Made by a program: the position numbers and the translations under genes. Below are positions 15,949 to 33,556 of a stretch of 64,000 nucleotides of DNA, piece after piece. Each line of letters begins with the position of its first letter. The first letter of the stretch is position 1. This DNA comes from Ramlibacter tataouinensis. Its GTDB lineage: Bacteria; Pseudomonadota; Gammaproteobacteria; Burkholderiales; Burkholderiaceae_C. The stretch spans positions 3,497,001-3,561,000 of the forward strand of contig NZ_CP010951.1 in assembly GCF_001580455.1 (NCBI RefSeq), in the 5' to 3' direction. The notes under the pieces are model-generated. The model did no database searches and was not told the origin of the DNA. It worked only from the letters and a program-made list of their open reading frames with translations.

Positions 15949-17730
15949 ATGAGCCTGTACGCCTGGGGCCTGTTGGCCCTTTTTCTGGTACTGATGCTGG
16001 CGGCCGCCTGGCCGCTGGGCCGTTACATGGCCGCACTGCTGGAGGGGCGCCATCCCGCCTGGATGCGCCGGATCGAAGCGCCGCTGTATCGCTGGGCCGG
16101 CGTCGATCCGCAGCGCTCCATGCCCTGGACACGCTACGCCATCGCTCTGCTGGCCTTCAATGCGCTGGGCGCGCTGCTGGTGTACGGCCTCCAGCGGCTG
16201 CAGGCCGTGCTGCCGCTCAACCCGGCGGGCATGGCGGCCGTTTCCCCGGATTCGTCCTTCAACACTGCCCTCAGCTTCGTCACCAACACCAACTGGCAGG
16301 GCTACGGCGGCGAGGCGACCATGAGCTACCTGACGCAGATGGTGGCGCTGGCGGGGCAGAACTTCTTCTCCGCCGCCACCGGTGTCGCCGTGGCCTTTGC
16401 ACTGATCCGCGGCTTCGCCTTGCGCTCGGCCGAAGGGGTGGGCAACTTCTGGGCCGACATGACCCGCATCACGGCCTGGCTGCTGGTGCCCTTGTCCTTC
16501 GTGGTCGCGCTGTTCTTCGTGGCGCAAGGGATGATCCAGAACTTCGACGGCTACAAAGAAGTGCAGGCGCTGGAAGTCACCGCCTACCAGCAGCCGAAGA
16601 ACGGCCCCGACGGCCAGCCGCTGAAGGATGCGAGCGGCCAGCCCGTGATGGAGGACGCGAAGACCGCCACCCAGACGCTGGCGATGGGGCCGGTGGCTTC
16701 GCAGGTCGCGATCAAGATGCTGGGCACCAACGGCGGCGGCTTCTTCAACGCCAATTCCGCCCATCCGTACGAGAACCCCAACGGCTGGGTCAACCTGGTG
16801 CAGATGCTCGCGATCTTCGCGATCCCGGCCGGCCTGTGCTTCACCTTCGGCCGCGCGGTGGGCGACGTGCGCCAGGGCTGGGCGGTGTTCGCGGCCATGA
16901 CGGTGCTGTTCATCGCCGCGGTGCTGATCGCGATTCCCGCGGAGCAGGCGGGCAACCCGCTGCTGACGCCGCTCGGCATCGATCCGCAAGCGGCCAACAT
17001 GGAAGGCAAGGAAGTGCGCTTCGGTCCGGTGGTGTCGGCCCTGTTCGCCGCCATCACCACGGCGGCCTCCTGCGGCGCGGTCAACGCGATGCACGACTCC
17101 TTCACGCCGCTGGGCGGGCTGGTGCCGCTGGTGCTGATGCAACTGGGCGAAGTGGTGTTCGGCGGTGTCGGCTCCGGCCTGTACGGCATGCTGATCTTCG
17201 CCATCCTCGCCGTGTTCATCGCCGGGCTGATGATCGGCCGAACGCCCGAGTACCTGGGCAAGAAGATCGAGTCCTACGAGATGAAGCTGACCTCGGTGGC
17301 GATCCTGGTCACGCCCATCGTGGTGCTCCTCGGCACCGCCCTGGCGGTGGTGGTGGCGCCGGGCAAGTCCGGCATTGCCAACCCCGGTGCGCACGGCTTC
17401 TCGGAGATCCTGTACGCCTTCACGTCGGCGGCCAACAACAACGGCAGTGCCTTCGCCGGCCTGTCGGCGAACACGCCCTTCTACAACACGATGCTGGGCC
17501 TCGCGGTGTGGCTGGGACGCTTCGGCGTGATCGTGCCGGTGCTCGCGATCGCCGGTTCGCTCGCCGCCAAGCAGCGGCTGCCCGTGACCGCCGGAACCAT
17601 GCCCACGCATGGGCCGCTGTTCGTGGTTCTGCTGATCGGCACCGTGCTGCTGGTGGGGCTGCTGAACTACGTGCCGGCACTGGCGCTCGGACCCGTGGTG
17701 GAGCACCTGGTGCTGTGGGGCGGAAAGTAG
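15949..17730 (+). CDS. kdpA: KdpA, potassium-binding channel-like subunit
   Basis: 593 aa with about ten helices. Selectivity-loop motifs are present: TNTNWQGYGGE, GTNGGGFFNANSAHPYENP, and AANNNGSAFAGL in the last third. KdpA holds the K+ selectivity filter and passes ions to the KdpB pump. Second main gene of a complete kdpFABC operon; the next gene follows after 9 bases with a strong GGAGGAAA ribosome site. Confidence 0.97.
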   Translation: MSLYAWGLLALFLVLMLAAAWPLGRYMAALLEGRHPAWMRRIEAPLYRWAGVDPQRSMPWTRYAIALLAFNALGALLVYGLQRLQAVLPLNPAGMAAVSPDSSFNTALSFVTNTNWQGYGGEATMSYLTQMVALAGQNFFSAATGVAVAFALIRGFALRSAEGVGNFWADMTRITAWLLVPLSFVVALFFVAQGMIQNFDGYKEVQALEVTAYQQPKNGPDGQPLKDASGQPVMEDAKTATQTLAMGPVASQVAIKMLGTNGGGFFNANSAHPYENPNGWVNLVQMLAIFAIPAGLCFTFGRAVGDVRQGWAVFAAMTVLFIAAVLIAIPAEQAGNPLLTPLGIDPQAANMEGKEVRFGPVVSALFAAITTAASCGAVNAMHDSFTPLGGLVPLVLMQLGEVVFGGVGSGLYGMLIFAILAVFIAGLMIGRTPEYLGKKIESYEMKLTSVAILVTPIVVLLGTALAVVVAPGKSGIANPGAHGFSEILYAFTSAANNNGSAFAGLSANTPFYNTMLGLAVWLGRFGVIVPVLAIAGSLAAKQRLPVTAGTMPTHGPLFVVLLIGTVLLVGLLNYVPALALGPVVEHLVLWGGK

Positions 17731-17739
17731 GAGGAAACC

Positions 17740-19836
<2,097 letters not shown>

Positions 19837-19848
19837 AGGAGCTACTTC

Positions 19849-20430
19849 ATGAACGACAAGGAATCCATCCTCCGCCCCACGCTGGTCATGCTGGCCGTGC
19901 TGACGATCCTGGTGGGCGGCATCTATCCGGCGCTGGTGGCCTTCGGGGCGCGCGCGCTCTTTCCGCAGCAGGCATCCGGCAGCCTGATCGTGAAGGACGG
20001 CAAGCCCGTCGGCTCGGAACTGATCGGACAGAACTTCACCGACCCGAAGCACTTCTGGGGCCGCCCCTCGGCCACCAGCCCGATGCCCTACAACGCGAGC
20101 GCCTCCGGCGGCTCGAACCAGGGGCCCCTGAACCCCGCGCTGGTCGAAGCCGTCAAGGCTCGCGTGGAGGCCCTGCGCGCCGCCGACCCGGGCAACACGG
20201 CGCCGGTGCCGGCGGACCTGGTGACGGCCTCTGCCAGCGGCCTGGACCCGCACATCAGCCCCGCCGCCGCACGCTATCAGGTGGCGCGCGTCGCGCGCGC
20301 ACGCGGGCTGCCGCCGGAGAAAGTCGCGGGCCTGGTGGACCAGCACATCGAGCAACCCTGGCTGCCGCTGGTCGGCGAACCGGTGGTCAATGTGCTGCGC
20401 CTGAACCTGGCGCTCGACGCGCTGCAATGA
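19849..20430 (+). CDS. kdpC: KdpC, ATPase accessory subunit
   Basis: 193 aa. One N-terminal membrane helix (LVMLAVLTILVGGIYPALVAFGA) precedes a periplasmic domain. Family motifs include GQNFTDPKHFWGRPSAT, PYNASASGGSN, and the C-terminal VNVLRLNLALD. KdpC raises ATP affinity of the complex. It has a good AAAGGAG ribosome site and is followed after 62 bases by kdpD. Confidence 0.96.
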   Translation: MNDKESILRPTLVMLAVLTILVGGIYPALVAFGARALFPQQASGSLIVKDGKPVGSELIGQNFTDPKHFWGRPSATSPMPYNASASGGSNQGPLNPALVEAVKARVEALRAADPGNTAPVPADLVTASASGLDPHISPAAARYQVARVARARGLPPEKVAGLVDQHIEQPWLPLVGEPVVNVLRLNLALDALQ

Positions 20431-20492
20431 GCGATTGCAGGCCGCTGCCATTTCCCACGCGGTCTGAGAGCATCTGAGGGTAAGCTGTACGA

Positions 20493-23201
20493 ATGGCGAT
20501 CGCTTCCGACCAGCGCGCTGACCAGCGGCCTGATCCCGACCAGCTGCTGGAGCAGTTGCGCGGGGAAGCGGCGCGTGCGAGCCGGGGGCGGCTGCGGATC
20601 TATTTCGGCGCCAGCGCCGGCGTGGGCAAGACCTTCGCGATGCTGGGCGCGGCCCGGCGCGAGCAGGAAGCGGGCGTGGATGTGCTCGTGGGCCTGGTCG
20701 AAACGCACGGCCGCGCGGAAACCGAGCAGCTGCTCGAAGGGCTGCCGCGGCTGGCGCGCAAGGAAACCGACTATCGCGGGCGCAAGCTGTCGGAGTTCGA
20801 CATCGACGCGGCGCTGGCGCGCAAGCCTCGGGTGCTTCTGGTGGACGAGCTCGCGCACTCCAACGTGCCCGGCTCCCGTCACCCCAAGCGATGGCAGGAC
20901 GTGCAGGAGTTGCTGGATGCGGGCATCGATGTCTGGTCCACGATGAACGTCCAGCACCTGGAAAGCCTGAACGACACGGTGGGGGCGATCACGGGCATCC
21001 GTGTGCACGAGACGGTGCCCGACACCGTGCTGGACGGGGCGGATGAAATCGTGCTGGTGGACGTCACCCCGGATGAACTCATCAACCGGCTGCGCGCGGG
21101 CAAGGTCTACATCCCGCAGCAGGCCGATCGCGCGGCGCGCAACTTCTTCCGCAAGGGCAACCTGATCGCGCTGCGCGAAATCGCGCTGCGCCGCACCGCC
21201 GAGCACGTCGAGGACGACGTTCGCAGCTACCGGGTGGAGCAGTCGATCACGCCGGTGTGGAACACCGGCAGCGCCATCCTGGCTTGCGTCGGGCCGTTCG
21301 AGGGCGCAGAGCAGGGGGTGCGCACGGCGGCCCGGCTGGCCGGCCAGCTGAACGTGCGCTGGCACGCCGCCTATGTCGAGACCGAGCAGCTGCGCCGGCT
21401 CGACGAGGCGGCGCGCGACCGGGTGCTGGCGGTGCTCAAGCTGGCGCAGGAACTGGGCGCGACCACGGCGGTGCTGGTCGGCAACGATCCCGCCGCCGCA
21501 CTGGTCGCCCATGCGCAGAAGATGAACTGCGCCATGCTGGTCATCGGCCGTTCGCGCCCGGGGCGGCGCTGGCTGCGACCCGGCATGACGCAACGGCTCG
21601 CCCAACTGGCGCCGGCGCTGGACGTGGTGGAGGTCGGCCGCACCGAGAGCGCGCGCCGGCTGGCGCGCGTGGTCCAGACGTCGGCCGACGAGGAGGAGCA
21701 CTCCGCCTGGTACGAGCGCTGGCCGCGCTACCTGTGGGCGGTGGCCAGCAGCGTGGCGCTGACGCTGGCCGCGGCGCCGCTGCACGACCTGCTGGACCTG
21801 GCGAACATCGTGATGCTGTACTTGCTGGGGACCGTGGGGGTGGCGCTGCGCTTCGGCCGCGGCCCGGCGGCGCTGGCGGCCGTCCTCAACGTGGCGACCT
21901 TCGACATCTTTTTCGTGCCGCCCCGCTTCTCGCTGGCCGTGTCGGACGTGCAGTACCTCATCACCTTCGCAGTGATGCTGGGCGTGGGCCTGCTCACCGG
22001 GCAGCTCACGGCGGGCCTGCGCTTCCAGGCGCGCATTTCGGAGAGCCGTGAGCGCCGGGCACAGTCGCTGTTCGAACTGACCCGCGAACTCTCGGGCGCC
22101 TTGCTCGCAGCGCAGGTGGCCGACATCGGCAGGTCCTCGGTGCGCGCGCATTTCGGCGGCGAGGCTGTCGTGCTGGTGACCGACGACCGCGACGAGCTGG
22201 TGCTGCCTGCCAGCCCGCCACCGGGCTTCGATGCCAGCGTCGCCGACTGGGCCTTCCGCAACGCGCAGCCGGCTGGGTTGGCGACCAGCACGCTGGCGGC
22301 CCACAGCTGGCACTACGTGCCCCTGCGCGCGCCCATGCGGGTGCGCGGCGTGCTGGCGCTGCAGCCCGGGCAGGCGCGCTGGCTGCTCATTCCCGAGCAG
22401 CGCCAGCACCTGGAGACGCTGGCTCGGCAGATCGCGATCGCCCTGGAGCGCGTGCACTACGTCGACATCGCGCAGAAGGCCGTGGTGGACATGGAATCGG
22501 AGCGCCTGCGCAACGCGCTGCTGGCGTCCATCTCGCACGACATCCGCACACCGCTCACGGCACTGCTGGGGCTGGCCGACTCACTGCGTCATTCGCAGCC
22601 GCCCCTTTCTTCCGCGCAGGCCGACTCAGCCCAGCTGCTGATCGACCAGGCGCGCGAGCTGGCCACCCTGGTCAACAACCTGCTGGAGATGGCCAGGCTG
22701 CAAAGCGGGCGCGTCGACCTGCGCATGGAATGGCAGTCGGTGGAGGAGGTCGCGGGCGCTGCGCTGCGCAGCGTCGCCCCGCTGCTTCAGGGGCGGGCGG
22801 TCACGGTGGACGTGCCGGCCGGCCTGCCGCTGGTGGAGTTCGATGCCACCCTGATCGAACGGGTCCTGGCCAACCTGCTGGAAAATGCGGCCAAGCACGG
22901 CGCGCCGCCGATCGAGCTGCATGCCTCTGCGCACGAAGACGAGCTGGTGCTCACGGTGCGCGATCATGGCCCCGGCCTGCCGCCGGCGCTGCGCGGAAAG
23001 GAACAGATGCTGTTCGAGAAATTCACACGCGGCCTTCCGGAATCGAGCACGCCGGGCGTGGGACTCGGGCTGGCCATCTGCAAGGCGGTGGTGGAAGCCC
23101 ATCACGGCCGCATCAGCGCCGCCAATGCCCCAGGAGGCGGCGCCGAATTCACGGTGCGGCTGCCGCGCCGGCCGCCACCGCAGTTGCCGCCTGCCGCATG
23201 A
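20493..23201 (+). CDS. kdpD: KdpD, full-length K+/turgor sensor histidine kinase
   Basis: 902 aa. The N-terminal KdpD domain has Walker A (GASAGVGKTFAM) and the VLVDELAHSNVPGSRH box. A USP-like domain follows (about 240-370), then the DUF4118 helices with FFVPPRFSL (about 405-510), a GAF-like segment, the H-box SISHDIRTPL (His682) and the ATPase domain (NLLENAAKHG, DHGPGLP, GVGLGLAICKAV). It controls KdpE phosphorylation in response to low K+. Its stop overlaps the kdpE ATG. It is a paralogue of the shorter kinase at 11384, which has only the second half. Confidence 0.96.
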   Translation: MAIASDQRADQRPDPDQLLEQLRGEAARASRGRLRIYFGASAGVGKTFAMLGAARREQEAGVDVLVGLVETHGRAETEQLLEGLPRLARKETDYRGRKLSEFDIDAALARKPRVLLVDELAHSNVPGSRHPKRWQDVQELLDAGIDVWSTMNVQHLESLNDTVGAITGIRVHETVPDTVLDGADEIVLVDVTPDELINRLRAGKVYIPQQADRAARNFFRKGNLIALREIALRRTAEHVEDDVRSYRVEQSITPVWNTGSAILACVGPFEGAEQGVRTAARLAGQLNVRWHAAYVETEQLRRLDEAARDRVLAVLKLAQELGATTAVLVGNDPAAALVAHAQKMNCAMLVIGRSRPGRRWLRPGMTQRLAQLAPALDVVEVGRTESARRLARVVQTSADEEEHSAWYERWPRYLWAVASSVALTLAAAPLHDLLDLANIVMLYLLGTVGVALRFGRGPAALAAVLNVATFDIFFVPPRFSLAVSDVQYLITFAVMLGVGLLTGQLTAGLRFQARISESRERRAQSLFELTRELSGALLAAQVADIGRSSVRAHFGGEAVVLVTDDRDELVLPASPPPGFDASVADWAFRNAQPAGLATSTLAAHSWHYVPLRAPMRVRGVLALQPGQARWLLIPEQRQHLETLARQIAIALERVHYVDIAQKAVVDMESERLRNALLASISHDIRTPLTALLGLADSLRHSQPPLSSAQADSAQLLIDQARELATLVNNLLEMARLQSGRVDLRMEWQSVEEVAGAALRSVAPLLQGRAVTVDVPAGLPLVEFDATLIERVLANLLENAAKHGAPPIELHASAHEDELVLTVRDHGPGLPPALRGKEQMLFEKFTRGLPESSTPGVGLGLAICKAVVEAHHGRISAANAPGGGAEFTVRLPRRPPPQLPPAA

Positions 23202-23905
23202 ACGCACCGGCGCCCGTCGCACTCATCGTCGAGGACGAGCCGCAGATCCGCCGCTTCGTGCGTGCCGCGCTGGAAGGTGAGGGCTGGCAGGTGCACGAGG
23301 CCGAAACCGAAAAGCGCGGCCTGATCGAGGCCGGCACGCGCAAGCCCGACCTGATCGTGCTCGACCTGGGCTTGCCCGACGGCGATGGCATGGACCTCAT
23401 CCGCGATGTGCGAGGCTGGTCCTCGGTGCCCATCGTCGTGCTGTCCGCCCGTACCAGCGAGACCGACAAGGTGGCTGCGCTCGATGCCGGCGCCGACGAC
23501 TACCTCACCAAGCCTTTCGGCGTGGGTGAGTTGCTGGCGCGCGTGCGCGCCAACCTGCGCCGGCCGCGCGGTGCCGGCGCCGAAGAGGCGCGCGACGCCG
23601 TGTTTCGTTTCGGCAATGTCGAAGTGGACCAGGGCGCGCGGGTGGTCAAGCGGGACGGCGCGCAGGTGCACCTGACGCCGATCGAATACCGGCTGCTCTC
23701 GGTGCTGATCGCCAACGCGGGCCGCGTGCTCACGCACCGGCAACTGCTGCGTGAAGTGTGGGGCCCCGCGCATGCGGAGCAGAACCACTACGTGCGCATC
23801 TACATGGGGCACCTGCGGCAGAAGCTCGAAGATGACCCGGCCCAGCCGCGGCACCTGCTGACGGAAACCGCGGTGGGCTACCGGCTCATGGTCGCACCCT
23901 CCTGA
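23198..23905 (+). CDS. kdpE: KdpE, response regulator of kdpFABC
   Basis: 235 aa. The ATG overlaps the kdpD stop (ATGA). The receiver domain has VEDEP, phospho-acceptor Asp56 in LIVLDLGLPDGDG, and Lys in DYLTKPFGVGELLAR. The C-terminal winged helix contains RVLTHRQLLREVWG and YMGHLRQKLEDDP. It activates kdpFABC; candidate sites are the AT-rich boxes before kdpF and kup. It is convergent with the acyl-CoA carboxylase gene, with only 7 bases between the stops and no visible terminator. Confidence 0.94.
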   Translation: MNAPAPVALIVEDEPQIRRFVRAALEGEGWQVHEAETEKRGLIEAGTRKPDLIVLDLGLPDGDGMDLIRDVRGWSSVPIVVLSARTSETDKVAALDAGADDYLTKPFGVGELLARVRANLRRPRGAGAEEARDAVFRFGNVEVDQGARVVKRDGAQVHLTPIEYRLLSVLIANAGRVLTHRQLLREVWGPAHAEQNHYVRIYMGHLRQKLEDDPAQPRHLLTETAVGYRLMVAPS

Positions 23906-23912
23906 GCGAGCC

Positions 23913-26900
23913 CTACCAGGTGTCGATGAAGCGGCCGCTGCCGAAGGGCTTGCGCGCCGCCGAATCCAGTCCCCGCACCAGCCAGGCGCGCGTGTCGGCC
24001 GGGTCGATCACCGCGTCGATCTCCAGCGTCGCGGCCATGTTCATCGCCTGCCCGTTCTCGTACTGCTGCGCCACCAGCTTCTGGAACAGCGCGTCGCGTT
24101 CGGCGCCGGGCGCGGTGGCCTCCAGCTCCTTGCGGAAACCCAGCTTCACCGCACCCTCCAGCCCCATGGCGCCGAACTCGCCGGTGGGCCAGGAGACGGT
24201 GAACACCGGCGCGTCGAAGCCGCCCGCGGTCATGGCCTGCGCGCCCAGGCCATAGCCCTTGCGCGTGACCACCGCGAAGAAGGGCACCGACAGCTGCGCG
24301 GCGACCACGAACATGCGGCAGACATGCCGCACCTGGGCCTGCGCCTCGATGTCGGGGCCGACCATGAAGCCGGGCGTGTCGGTGAGCGAGACGATCGGCA
24401 GGCCGTGCGCGTCGCACAGCTGCATGAAGCGCGCGGCCTTGTCGGCGGCGTGCACGTCGATGGCGCCGCCCAGGTGACGCGGGTTGTTGGCGATCACGCC
24501 CACCGCGCGGCCCTCGATGCGGGCGAGGGCCGTGATCATGCCGGTGCCGAAGCCCGCACGCAGCTCCAGCATCGAGCCCGAGTCGGCCAGCGCGTGCAGC
24601 AGGCGGCGCATGTCGTACACCCGCAGCCGGTTCTCCGGCACCGCATGGCGCAGCAGGCGCTGGTCGGCGCAGTCCCAGCGCGCCAGCGGCCCCTGGAAGT
24701 AGCCGAGGTAGCGTTTTGCCACCTGCACCGCCTCGGCTTCGTCCTTGACCAGCACGTCGATCACGCCGTTGCGCGACTGCACCTCGCTTGGGCCGATCTG
24801 CTCGGGCGCGAAGCTGCCGAGGCCGCCGCCCTCGATCATCGCGGGCCCGCTCATGCCGATGTTGCTGGCTTCGGTCGCGATGATCGCGTCGGCGCAGCCC
24901 AGCAGTGCGGCGTTGCCGGCGAAGCAGCGGCCGTGCACCACGCCCACCACCGGCACCTTGCCCGAGAGCGCCGCGAACTGGCTGAAGGTGTGGTTGTTCA
25001 GGCCCGCCACCACCGGCATGTCGACGTCGCCGGGGCGCCCGCCGCCGCCTTCGGCGAACAGCACTACCGGCAACCGGAGCTCGTGCGCCAGGCCCAGCAT
25101 GCGGTCCTTCTTGTGGTGGTTGCGCATGCCCTGGGTGCCCGCCAGCACGGTGTAGTCGTAGGCCAGGACCACGCAGCGCGACTTCTCGGGGCCGAAGTCG
25201 GCGGCGTTCACGGTGCCGATGCCGCTGACCAGTCCGTCGGCCGGTGTTCTTTCGATCAGGTCCTGCATCGCCCGGCGGCGCGTCTGCGCGGCGATGGCGA
25301 GCGCCCCGTACTCGATGAAGCTGCCGTCATCGCACAGCCCGGCGATGTTCTCGCGTGCGGTGCGGCCGCCCTGCGCGTGGCGCTTGGCCACCGCATCGGG
25401 CCGATGTTCGTCGAGCGTGAACGCATGGCGCTCGATGACGCGTTGCAAGTCGGGCCGGATCGCGTGGAGGTCGGCCTCTTCGCGATGCTGCGCCGCCACG
25501 GCCGCAGCGTCGGCCGGCTCCATGAGCACCAGCAGCTGTCCCTCGCTCAGGTAGCTGCCGGCCTGCGCGCGCACTTCGATCACCCGGCCCGCTGCCGGCG
25601 CGTGAAGCACGTGCTCCATCTTCATCGCTTCGATCACGGCGACCTGTTCGCCCGCCGCGAAGACCTCGCCCACCTCCGCATCGAGCTCGACCAGCCGGGC
25701 CGGCATGCTCGCGCGCACGGCGATGAGACCGGGTGCCACTTCGGCGATGGCGGCCGCGGAGGCCGGTGCAGGCGCGCCACCGTACAGCTGCGCCTGCGCC
25801 AACAGCGCGGGCAACTGCTCCTCGATGAAGCGCGTGTGCAGTTGCTGGTTGTCGAACTCGGGCCGGGCGGCGATCGCACGCAGCAGCGCAAGATTGGTCG
25901 CCAGGCCTTCGATGCGCATCTCGGCCAGCGCCCGGCGCGAGCGGCGAACGACATCGGCGAACACGCGGCCGGGCGCGTGCACGACCAGCTTGGCCAGCAA
26001 CGGGTCGTAGTGCGGCGACGGTGCCGCGCCCGCGACGCCGTGGGTGTCCACCCGCACGCCGGGCCCGCTGGGGAGGTCGAAGCGCTCCAGGCGGCCGCTC
26101 GAGGGGCGCGCCACGCCTTGCGCGTCGACCGTCTCGCCGTTGACGCGCCACTGGATCGCAAAGCCTCGTGGCTGCGGCGGCCGCGCCGGGTCCAGCCCGG
26201 CGTCGCGCAGCGTCTCACCCGCCGCGATGCGAATCTGCAGCTGTACCAGGTCCAGGCCCATCACCGCCTCGGTGACGGTGTGTTCGACCTGCAGCCGGGG
26301 GTTGGCCTCGATGAAGGCGAAGGGCAGGTCCGCCGCCTCTTCATCGACGAGGAACTCGAAGGTGCCCAGGCTGCGGTATTGCACCGCGCGTGCCATCTCG
26401 AGCGCGGCCTCCGCGAGCTGCCCGCGCACGGCGCCCGCCAGGCTGGGGCTGGGCGCAATTTCCACCAGCTTCTGGAAGCGACGCTGCAGCGAGCATTCGC
26501 GCTCGCCCAGGCTCATGAGCTCCTGCCCGTCACCGATCACCTGAACTTCGACGTGCCGCGCCTGGCGCATCAGGCGCTCGACGTACACGCCGGGCACGCC
26601 AAATGACTGCGCCTCCGAGGCGCAGCGCGCGTAGGCCTCCGGCAGCTGGCCGGCCTCGGTGACCGCGCGCATGCCGCGCCCGCCGCCGCCGCCCAGCGCC
26701 TTGATCATCACGCCCGCCGCGGCGTGGGCGGCGAAGAATTCGCTCGCCTCAGCCAGCGTGACTGGGCCGTTGCTGGCGGGCAGTACCGGCACGCCGCATT
26801 CGACGGCCAGCGCGCGAGCCCGGGCCTTGTCGCCGAACAAGGCCAGCTGCGGAGCTGTCGGCCCGATGAAGGCGATGCCGGCGTCCGTGCAGGCTTGCGC

Positions 26901-27170
26901 GAAGTCGGCGCGCTCGCTGAGGAACCCGTAGCCCGGATGGATCGCGTCGCATCCGGTACGCCTGGCGATGTCGATCAGCGCCGCCATCGCGAGATAGGCC
27001 GCAGGCCCGGCCGCGTCCAGGGCCACGGCCTCGCCCGTCAGTGCCAGGTGAGGCAGGCCCGCGTCGTCCTGCGCGTACACCGCGACACTCGCCGCGCCGA
27101 GGTCGTCGACGGCGCGCAGGATCCGCAGGGCGACCTCTCCTCGATTCGCGATCAGGATCTTCTTGAACAT
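23913..27170 (-). CDS. fused biotin-dependent acyl-CoA carboxylase (BC-BCCP-CT)
   Basis: 1085 aa. The start is fixed by the family N-terminus MFKKILIANRGEVALRIL. Biotin carboxylase spans about 1-450 (ATP-grasp ALGGGGGRGM, EANPRLQVEHTVTE). A biotinyl domain with EAMKMEHV (biotin on Lys517) spans about 485-550. A complete two-lobe carboxyltransferase fills about 590-1085 (LAYDYTVLAGTQG, GGAIDVHAADKAARF, SLTDTPGFMVG). All three parts are usually separate polypeptides in proteobacteria. It carboxylates acetyl- or propionyl-type CoA to an extender unit. As the last gene of the PKS operon, 74 bases after the PKS stop, it probably supplies malonyl-type CoA (inference). The true substrate cannot be read from sequence. 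Confidence 0.87.
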   Translation of the reverse strand: MFKKILIANRGEVALRILRAVDDLGAASVAVYAQDDAGLPHLALTGEAVALDAAGPAAYLAMAALIDIARRTGCDAIHPGYGFLSERADFAQACTDAGIAFIGPTAPQLALFGDKARARALAVECGVPVLPASNGPVTLAEASEFFAAHAAAGVMIKALGGGGGRGMRAVTEAGQLPEAYARCASEAQSFGVPGVYVERLMRQARHVEVQVIGDGQELMSLGERECSLQRRFQKLVEIAPSPSLAGAVRGQLAEAALEMARAVQYRSLGTFEFLVDEEAADLPFAFIEANPRLQVEHTVTEAVMGLDLVQLQIRIAAGETLRDAGLDPARPPQPRGFAIQWRVNGETVDAQGVARPSSGRLERFDLPSGPGVRVDTHGVAGAAPSPHYDPLLAKLVVHAPGRVFADVVRRSRRALAEMRIEGLATNLALLRAIAARPEFDNQQLHTRFIEEQLPALLAQAQLYGGAPAPASAAAIAEVAPGLIAVRASMPARLVELDAEVGEVFAAGEQVAVIEAMKMEHVLHAPAAGRVIEVRAQAGSYLSEGQLLVLMEPADAAAVAAQHREEADLHAIRPDLQRVIERHAFTLDEHRPDAVAKRHAQGGRTARENIAGLCDDGSFIEYGALAIAAQTRRRAMQDLIERTPADGLVSGIGTVNAADFGPEKSRCVVLAYDYTVLAGTQGMRNHHKKDRMLGLAHELRLPVVLFAEGGGGRPGDVDMPVVAGLNNHTFSQFAALSGKVPVVGVVHGRCFAGNAALLGCADAIIATEASNIGMSGPAMIEGGGLGSFAPEQIGPSEVQSRNGVIDVLVKDEAEAVQVAKRYLGYFQGPLARWDCADQRLLRHAVPENRLRVYDMRRLLHALADSGSMLELRAGFGTGMITALARIEGRAVGVIANNPRHLGGAIDVHAADKAARFMQLCDAHGLPIVSLTDTPGFMVGPDIEAQAQVRHVCRMFVVAAQLSVPFFAVVTRKGYGLGAQAMTAGGFDAPVFTVSWPTGEFGAMGLEGAVKLGFRKELEATAPGAERDALFQKLVAQQYENGQAMNMAATLEIDAVIDPADTRAWLVRGLDSAARKPFGSGRFIDTW

Positions 27171-27244
27171 GAGCCCTATTTCATCAGAACAGGCCGTACC
27201 CGCGCCGTCCCCGGCGCGACGCGCTGGCGGACGGGGTCCGCGCC

Positions 27245-33547
<6,303 letters not shown>

Positions 33548-33556
33548 CACTGCGCC

